Assembly (NCBI GenBank): GCA_945870465.1
Contig: CAMBSS010000133.1
Coordinates: forward strand, 1 to 11,512
Reading direction: 5' to 3'
From: Bordetella parapertussis
GTDB taxonomy: Bacteria > Pseudomonadota > Gammaproteobacteria > Burkholderiales > SG8-41
Length of the DNA stretch: 11,512 nt
Each line of letters starts with the position of its first letter. Position 1 is the first letter of the stretch. Below the pieces are notes generated by a model that saw only the letters and a program-made list of their open reading frames with translations, was not told the origin of the DNA and searched no databases. Made by a program: the position numbers and the translations under genes. Below are positions 7,180 through 11,512 of this stretch, one piece after another.

Positions 7180-7310
7180 GAGAGGCGGGAGGCGAGAGGT
7201 GAGAGGCTTGAGAATCAAGGAAAAAAGTCGATCGAGTAGCGCGGGCGCGAGCCATTCAGCCGCGAGATTGCAATACACGCCTCACGCCTCTCGCCTCTCG
7301 CCTATCCCGC
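7180..7310. repeat. Heptamer-built imperfect inverted repeat element inserted between soxB and soxD
   Basis: The left arm (7185-7212) is made of GAGGCGA/GAGAGGT/GAGAGGC-type units. The right arm (7281-7310) reads as its reverse complement with a two-base bulge and two mismatches. The arms enclose about 68 bases. Transcribed, they would form a stem of roughly 26-28 pairs. The arms are built of purine-rich seven-base units on the left and their complements on the right. There is no open reading frame of note inside. The element fills nearly all of the soxB-soxD gap, whereas all later junctions in the operon overlap, which suggests insertion of a small interspersed (MITE-like) element. Terminal repeats with target duplication were not evident by eye. 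Confidence 0.8.
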
Positions 7311-7326
7311 AAAGCGGAACGCGCGC

Positions 7327-7602
7327 ATGCTCTTAATTCCATGTCCGTGGTGTGGCCCGCGCAACGACGCCGAATTTACGCCTGGCGGCGAGGCACATAT
7401 AGCGCGTCCCGTTGATACGCCCGCGTTGACGGACCAGGATTTTGGCGAGTATCTCTATTTCCGCAAGAACCTCAAAGGCCCGCAGCTCGAACGCTGGTTT
7501 CACGCGTACGGCTGCCGGCGCTGGTTCAACGTCGCGCGCGACAGCGTGACGCATGAGATTAAAGCTGCATACAAGATGGGCGAACCGCCGGCCGACTTAT
7601 GA
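7327..7602 (+). CDS. soxD: Heterotetrameric sarcosine oxidase, delta subunit
   Basis: The 91-residue protein is the small zinc-binding subunit of heterotetrameric sarcosine oxidase. The N-terminal LIPCPWCGPRNDAEF and GGEAHIARP are diagnostic. Cys6, Cys9, His59 and Cys63 (in FHAYGCRRWFN) match the expected Cys3His zinc site. The subunit is structural and lies against the alpha and beta subunits. The ATG at 7327 starts directly at the family N-terminus, with a modest GCGGAAC upstream. Its stop overlaps the soxA start in an ATGA arrangement, pointing to translational coupling with soxA. The leader contains the long inverted repeat at 7180-7310, which could affect the amount of SoxD relative to SoxB. 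Confidence 0.95.
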   Translation: MLLIPCPWCGPRNDAEFTPGGEAHIARPVDTPALTDQDFGEYLYFRKNLKGPQLERWFHAYGCRRWFNVARDSVTHEIKAAYKMGEPPADL

Positions 7603-10583
7603 GCGAACAAGCTTACAGGCTGCCGCTCGGCGGCCGCGTCGACCGCAGCAAGCCGCTCAATTTCACTTTCAACGGCCGCCCGTACCAGGGCTACGCCGGC
7701 GACACGCTGGCCTCCGCATTGCTCGCCAACGGCGTGCGGCTGATCGGACGCAGTTTCAAGTACCACCGCCCGCGCGGACTCGTGGCCGCAGGGCCGGACG
7801 AACCGAATGCGCTGGTGCGGGTGGGCAGCGGTGCGCGAGTGCTGCCCAATATGCCGGCGACGATGGTCGAGTTGTACGAAGGGCTCGAGGCCGCCAGCAT
7901 CAATTGCTGGCCCGGCGTCGGTTTGGATTTGGGCGCGGTGGTCGGCCTTTTTTCGCGCTTCTTGCCGGCGGGCTTTTACTACAAGACTTTCATGTGGCCG
8001 CATCGCGCATGGATGTGGTACGAAAAGTTGATCCGAAATGCGGCGGGCCTGGGCCGTACGCCGGACTCGCCGGACCCCGACCGCTACGAAAAGCGCAACG
8101 ACCATTGCGATGTGCTGGTGATAGGTGGTGGGCCTGCCGGCATTGCAGCAGCCCTCGCTGCTGGGAGCGCCGGCGCACGCGTGTTGATGGTGGAAGAACG
8201 GCCGGAACTTGGCGGCCAACTGCGCTATTGCAGCGGCACCATAGACGGCACGGCGAGCGGCGCATGGCTGCGCCTCGCGCAAAGCCGGCTTGCGCAGATG
8301 CCCGAAGTGCGCGTGCTTACGCGTACCACAGCTACCGGTTATTACGATCACAACCTGGTGACGCTGGTCGAGCGTGTTACCGATCATATGTCTCGGTCAG
8401 ATAAACGCCTGCCGCGCCAGCGCTTGTGGAAAGTCCGCGCGAAACGGGTGATAGTCGCCGCCGGGGCCAACGAGCGCTCGCTCGTTTTCGTCAACAACGA
8501 TTTGCCGGGCGTGATGCTGGCAAGTGCAGCGCAACGCTATGCCACGCAATACGCGGTGCAGCCGGGCAAGCGTGCCGTTATTTTTGCCAATAACGACAGT
8601 GCGTACGACGCGGCGCTCGCACTGACAGATGCCGGAATTGAAATCGTCGCGCTGGTCGATTTGCGCGCAGAGCCGGGCATGCCGGTGGTGTGCGGGCTGG
8701 GCGTGCGCTCGGGACAAGCCGTGGTCGCCGCGAATGGATACCAGTGCGTCACGTCAGCCGACATTGCGGCCATCGATGCCACGACAGGACAGATCACGGG
8801 GCCGGTGGAAACCATCGCCTGCGATGTTATCTGCGTGTCTGGCGGCTGGGACCCGGCGGTGCATTTGTTTTCGCAAGCGGGCGGAAAAATTGCATATGAC
8901 GATGCGCAGCACTGTTTTTCACCAGGCGTCGCGGCGCAACCCACGTCAGCAGCTGGTGCGGCAAACGGCGCATTCATGCTCGCGGACTGCGTTGCGCAAG
9001 GCAGTGCGGCGGGAGCGGCGGCGGCCTGCGCTGTGGGATTCAACATGGTGATTCCGGGCATCGCTCCGCGCGCACCGCTCGCCGTGCACCCGTTGTGGGA
9101 AATTCCGTCCGCGGGCAGCGGCAAGAAATTCGTCGATCAGCAAAGCGATGTCACGGCCGCCGATCTGGCGCTGGCCGCGCGCGAGGGCTATGTGTCGGTC
9201 GAGCACGCCAAGCGCTACACGACGACGGGCATGGGCATAGACCAGGGCAAGATCGGCAACATCACTGCTTTCGGCATACTGGGTAACGCGACTTCGCGCA
9301 GCGTGCCGGAAGTCGGCACCACGACTTTCCGTCCGCCGTATGTTCCGGTCACCATAGGCGCGCTGGCCGGACGCGAAATCGGGGAACATTTCGATCCTTT
9401 GCGCAAGACGCCGATCACCGATTGGCATGCGGCGCACGGTGCGGTATTCGAACCGGTCGCCTTGTGGCGGCGTCCGCAGTATTACCCGCTAGCGGGTGAA
9501 GACATGCACGCGGCAGTGACGCGCGAATGCCGGGCCGTGCGCAACGGCGTCGCGCTGCTCGATGCATCGACCCTGGGAAAAATAGAAATTCGCGGCCGCG
9601 ACGCGTTGAAGCTGCTCAACATGGTTTATACCAACGCTTGGGACAATCTCGCGGTCGGCGCCTGCCGCTACGGACTGATGCTGCGTGAAGACGGCATGGT
9701 GTTCGACGACGGTGTGACTGCGCGACTGGGCGAGCAGCACTACCTGATGACAACGACTTCCGGCGGCGCGGATGGTGTCGTGAACTGGCTGGAAGAGTGG
9801 CTGCAGTGCGAGTGGCTGGATTTGCAGGCGTACGTGACGCCGGTCACCGCGCAATGGGCGACGCTGTGTGTGACCGGTCCAAAGGCGCGGGCGTTGTTGC
9901 AGAAACTGCCGGGTGACATCGATCTCGCGCCAGCGAGTTTTCCGCATTTGTCGATACGCAGCGGGACTATGGCCGGAGTGCCGGCGCGCATCGCGCGCGT
10001 GAGCTTCACCGGCGAGCTTTCGTACGAGGTCAATGTGCCGGCGCGCTACGGACTCGCGCTGTGGGACCTGCTGATGAAAGAGGGTGCGGCACTCGGCATC
10101 ACGCCACTCGGCACCGAGGCTTTGCATGTGTTGCGCGCGGAGAAGGGTTTCATTGTCGTTGGTCACGACACCGACGGCACAGTGACGCCGCACGATCTCG
10201 GCATGAGCTGGATCGTCGGCAAAGCCAAGAAGGATTTCCTCGGCAGGCGCGGGCTCAGGCGCAGCGATAGCGCACGCGATGGACGCAAGCAGCTGGTCGG
10301 CCTGCTGACCAACGACGCGCAGACCGTGCTGGTCGAAGGCAGCCAGGTCGTCAACCGCGCGAATTCCCGGCACATCGACCGGCCGCCGGTGCCGATGACA
10401 GGGCACGTGACATCGAGCTACATGAGTCCCACGCTCGGGCGCTCGATAGCGATGGCCCTGATCGATAACGGACGCAACCGCATGGACGAGGAGGTCGCGG
10501 TGGTCGTGCATGGCCGTGTGGTGATGGCGCGTATCTGCGAGCCGCGTTTTTACGACCTCAAGGGCGAGCGTCTCCATGGTTGA
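7599..10583 (+). CDS. soxA: Heterotetrameric sarcosine oxidase, alpha subunit
   Basis: The 994-residue product has the full length and domain order of SoxA. An N-terminal ferredoxin-like domain (about 10-100, NFTFNGRPYQGYAGDTLASALLANG, with SFKYHRPRG) lacks an iron-sulphur cluster motif, as in the family. A pyridine nucleotide-disulphide oxidoreductase-type fold follows, with the NAD-binding strand DVLVIGGGPAGIAAALAAG (171-189) and EERPELGGQL. The C-terminal third (about 610-994) is a GcvT-like folate-binding domain (ALLDASTLGKIEIRGRDAL, FTGELSYEV, GTEALHVLRAEKGF, DLGMSWIV). The subunit binds NAD and tetrahydrofolate, and the latter accepts the one-carbon unit produced at the beta-subunit flavin. 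It overlaps soxD by 4 bases and soxG by 8 bases. No frameshift or missing segment is visible. Confidence 0.96.
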   Translation: MSEQAYRLPLGGRVDRSKPLNFTFNGRPYQGYAGDTLASALLANGVRLIGRSFKYHRPRGLVAAGPDEPNALVRVGSGARVLPNMPATMVELYEGLEAASINCWPGVGLDLGAVVGLFSRFLPAGFYYKTFMWPHRAWMWYEKLIRNAAGLGRTPDSPDPDRYEKRNDHCDVLVIGGGPAGIAAALAAGSAGARVLMVEERPELGGQLRYCSGTIDGTASGAWLRLAQSRLAQMPEVRVLTRTTATGYYDHNLVTLVERVTDHMSRSDKRLPRQRLWKVRAKRVIVAAGANERSLVFVNNDLPGVMLASAAQRYATQYAVQPGKRAVIFANNDSAYDAALALTDAGIEIVALVDLRAEPGMPVVCGLGVRSGQAVVAANGYQCVTSADIAAIDATTGQITGPVETIACDVICVSGGWDPAVHLFSQAGGKIAYDDAQHCFSPGVAAQPTSAAGAANGAFMLADCVAQGSAAGAAAACAVGFNMVIPGIAPRAPLAVHPLWEIPSAGSGKKFVDQQSDVTAADLALAAREGYVSVEHAKRYTTTGMGIDQGKIGNITAFGILGNATSRSVPEVGTTTFRPPYVPVTIGALAGREIGEHFDPLRKTPITDWHAAHGAVFEPVALWRRPQYYPLAGEDMHAAVTRECRAVRNGVALLDASTLGKIEIRGRDALKLLNMVYTNAWDNLAVGACRYGLMLREDGMVFDDGVTARLGEQHYLMTTTSGGADGVVNWLEEWLQCEWLDLQAYVTPVTAQWATLCVTGPKARALLQKLPGDIDLAPASFPHLSIRSGTMAGVPARIARVSFTGELSYEVNVPARYGLALWDLLMKEGAALGITPLGTEALHVLRAEKGFIVVGHDTDGTVTPHDLGMSWIVGKAKKDFLGRRGLRRSDSARDGRKQLVGLLTNDAQTVLVEGSQVVNRANSRHIDRPPVPMTGHVTSSYMSPTLGRSIAMALIDNGRNRMDEEVAVVVHGRVVMARICEPRFYDLKGERLHG

Positions 10584-11157
10584 AACGTTGATGGCGCGCA
10601 CGGCGCTGGGCAGCACGCCGGACGGCGGATTGCGCGCGCATGGCGATCCGGCCGCTGTTGCGCTGCGCGAATTGCCCGCGTCGTCCATGATCGATCTGCG
10701 GCTCGATCCGGCGAACGCTGTTGCTCTGGGAGCGGCGCAAAGTGCACTTGCGCTGACGTTGCCGCTGACTCCCGGAAAAACGGCTGTTAACGGCGAACAT
10801 GTGGCATGGTGGTTCGGCCCTGACCAATGGCTGGTGATGGTGCCGCATTCTGCGAGCCCGCTGATTCGGGCGCTGGAGCAGGACGGCATCTCGGCAGTCG
10901 ATGTCAGCGATCTGCGCGCCGAGTTTGAACTCGCAGGTCCGCGCGCGACCGATGTATTACGCAAGGGCTGTGCGATTGATCTGCATCCGCGTGTATTCGG
11001 TCCCGGCGATTGCGCTTTGACTGCGCTCGCCCGCGTGCGTGTCGCATTGCACCAGACGGATGAGCGGCCAGGCTACCGCATCCTGGTCGAGCGCAGCGTC
11101 GCACCGTATTTATGGAGTTGGCTCACCGATGCGATGATCGAGTTCGGCGGCAGGTAA
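10576..11157 (+). CDS. soxG: Heterotetrameric sarcosine oxidase, gamma subunit
   Basis: The 193-residue protein matches the gamma subunit family, a GcvT-related fold without its own cofactor. Recognisable segments are MIDLRLDP (38-45), the WWFGPDQWLVMVP segment, VDVSDLRAEFELAGP, LRKGCAIDLHPRVF and the C-terminal GYRILVERSVAPYLWSWLTDA. It completes the B-D-A-G order typical of these operons. The ATG at 10576 overlaps the soxA stop by 8 bases, consistent with coupled translation. It ends only 21 bases from the convergent receptor 4 gene, so it is likely the last gene of the operon. Confidence 0.93.
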   Translation: MVETLMARTALGSTPDGGLRAHGDPAAVALRELPASSMIDLRLDPANAVALGAAQSALALTLPLTPGKTAVNGEHVAWWFGPDQWLVMVPHSASPLIRALEQDGISAVDVSDLRAEFELAGPRATDVLRKGCAIDLHPRVFGPGDCALTALARVRVALHQTDERPGYRILVERSVAPYLWSWLTDAMIEFGGR

Positions 11158-11178
11158 TATCGGGCGCTTGATCGCCGC

Positions 11179-11512
11179 CTAATCCACGCGCACGCCGGCC
11201 GCCTTGATGATACGGCCCGATTTTTCGGCGTCGCTTCTGATGGTGGCGGCAAATGTTTCCGGCGTGCTGGGCGTGGCTTCCATGCCCAGTGCCATGAGTT
11301 TTTCGCGCATTTCAGGTTGCGCCAGAATGCGGATGATTTCGGCGTTGATGCGGTCGATGACCGGGCGCGGCGTGCCGGCGGGCGCCATGAGCCCGAACCA
11401 ATTGTTGAATTCATAGCCGGGCAGCGTTTCGCCTATGGTCGGCACGTTGGGCAGCACGGCCGCGCGTTTGGAATTGGTAACAGCCAGCACTTTCAGTTTG
11501 CCCGACTGGATA
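11179..11512 (-). CDS. Bug/TctC-family receptor, C-terminal part, cut by window end (receptor 4)
   Basis: The open frame runs from the stop at 11179-11181 to the window edge without a start, giving about the last 110 residues of a Bug/TctC receptor. Visible parts are IQSGKLKVLAVTNSKR at the edge, VPTIGETLPGYEFNNWFG, TPRPVIDRINAEI and a C-terminal AEKSGRIIKAAGVRVD. It is clearly related to receptor 1, which has PTVGESLPGYEFNNWYG and PSTPERF at the same places. Most relatives have Trp where this protein has Gly/Arg in the terminal AEKSGR, a minor variation. The signal peptide and ligand loops lie outside the window. Confidence 0.93.
   Translation of the reverse strand, partial: IQSGKLKVLAVTNSKRAAVLPNVPTIGETLPGYEFNNWFGLMAPAGTPRPVIDRINAEIIRILAQPEMREKLMALGMEATPSTPETFAATIRSDAEKSGRIIKAAGVRVD

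Noticed and set aside
7553..8404. A 283-codon plus-strand open frame overlapping soxA
   Set aside because: It is a shifted frame of the soxA N-terminal and NAD-binding regions, which are clearly coding in the other frame; the product is Arg-rich and featureless.
9489..10964. A 491-codon open frame on the minus strand
   Set aside because: It lies entirely opposite soxA and soxG, whose domains are unmistakable. The antisense translation has no recognisable domain and a composition typical of the reverse frame of GC-rich genes.
11147..11180. GGCGGC/GCCGCC pair between the convergent soxG and receptor 4 genes considered as a bidirectional terminator
   Set aside because: The arms are six bases with a loop of about 22 and no flanking T-tract; this is too weak to call, although a terminator would be expected here.

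Overview
The window is GC-rich chromosomal DNA that looks betaproteobacterial (Burkholderiales/Bordetella-like). The taxonomic hint is the density of Bug/TctC-type periplasmic solute-binding receptors: three complete and one partial, with no TctA/TctB membrane partners in view. These orphan receptors are strongly expanded in that group. No tRNA, rRNA, transposase, phage gene or CRISPR array is seen.

Layout. Bases 17-976 (minus strand) encode a Bug/TctC receptor. Facing away from it is a plus-strand cluster that runs to 11157. It opens with a broken metallo-beta-lactamase-fold hydrolase remnant (1107-1433). An enolase-superfamily enzyme follows, with a TTG start (1430-2584), and then a second Bug receptor (2660-3625). 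A second, shorter metallo-beta-lactamase remnant with an intact ribosome binding site comes next (3652-3891) and contains a tandem heptamer array (3810-3837). A proline racemase-superfamily enzyme (3888-4898) lacks the second catalytic Cys. A third Bug receptor follows (4909-5883). The cluster ends with a complete heterotetrameric sarcosine oxidase-type operon in the canonical order soxB-soxD-soxA-soxG (5914-11157). A fourth Bug receptor, cut by the window end, converges on soxG from the minus strand (11179 onward).

How the genes may work together. Proline racemase-like enzyme, receptor 3 and SoxB are separated by 10-30 bases. SoxD/SoxA and SoxA/SoxG overlap by 4 and 8 bases. This suggests one catabolic unit in which a periplasmic receptor is paired with an alpha-carbon epimerase/dehydratase-type enzyme and a flavin oxidase acting on a secondary or N-methyl amino acid. 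Sarcosine itself, an N-methylated imino acid or a hydroxyproline-like compound are all possible; the substrate cannot be read from sequence. The upstream enolase plus receptor 2 looks like a neighbouring acid-sugar or hydroxy-acid module.

The least ordinary points are the Cys-to-Gly change in the proline racemase-family protein, the non-canonical active site of the enolase, the two decayed metallo-hydrolase genes, and two related heptamer-built repeat elements. One of these elements forms a long imperfect hairpin lodged between soxB and soxD.
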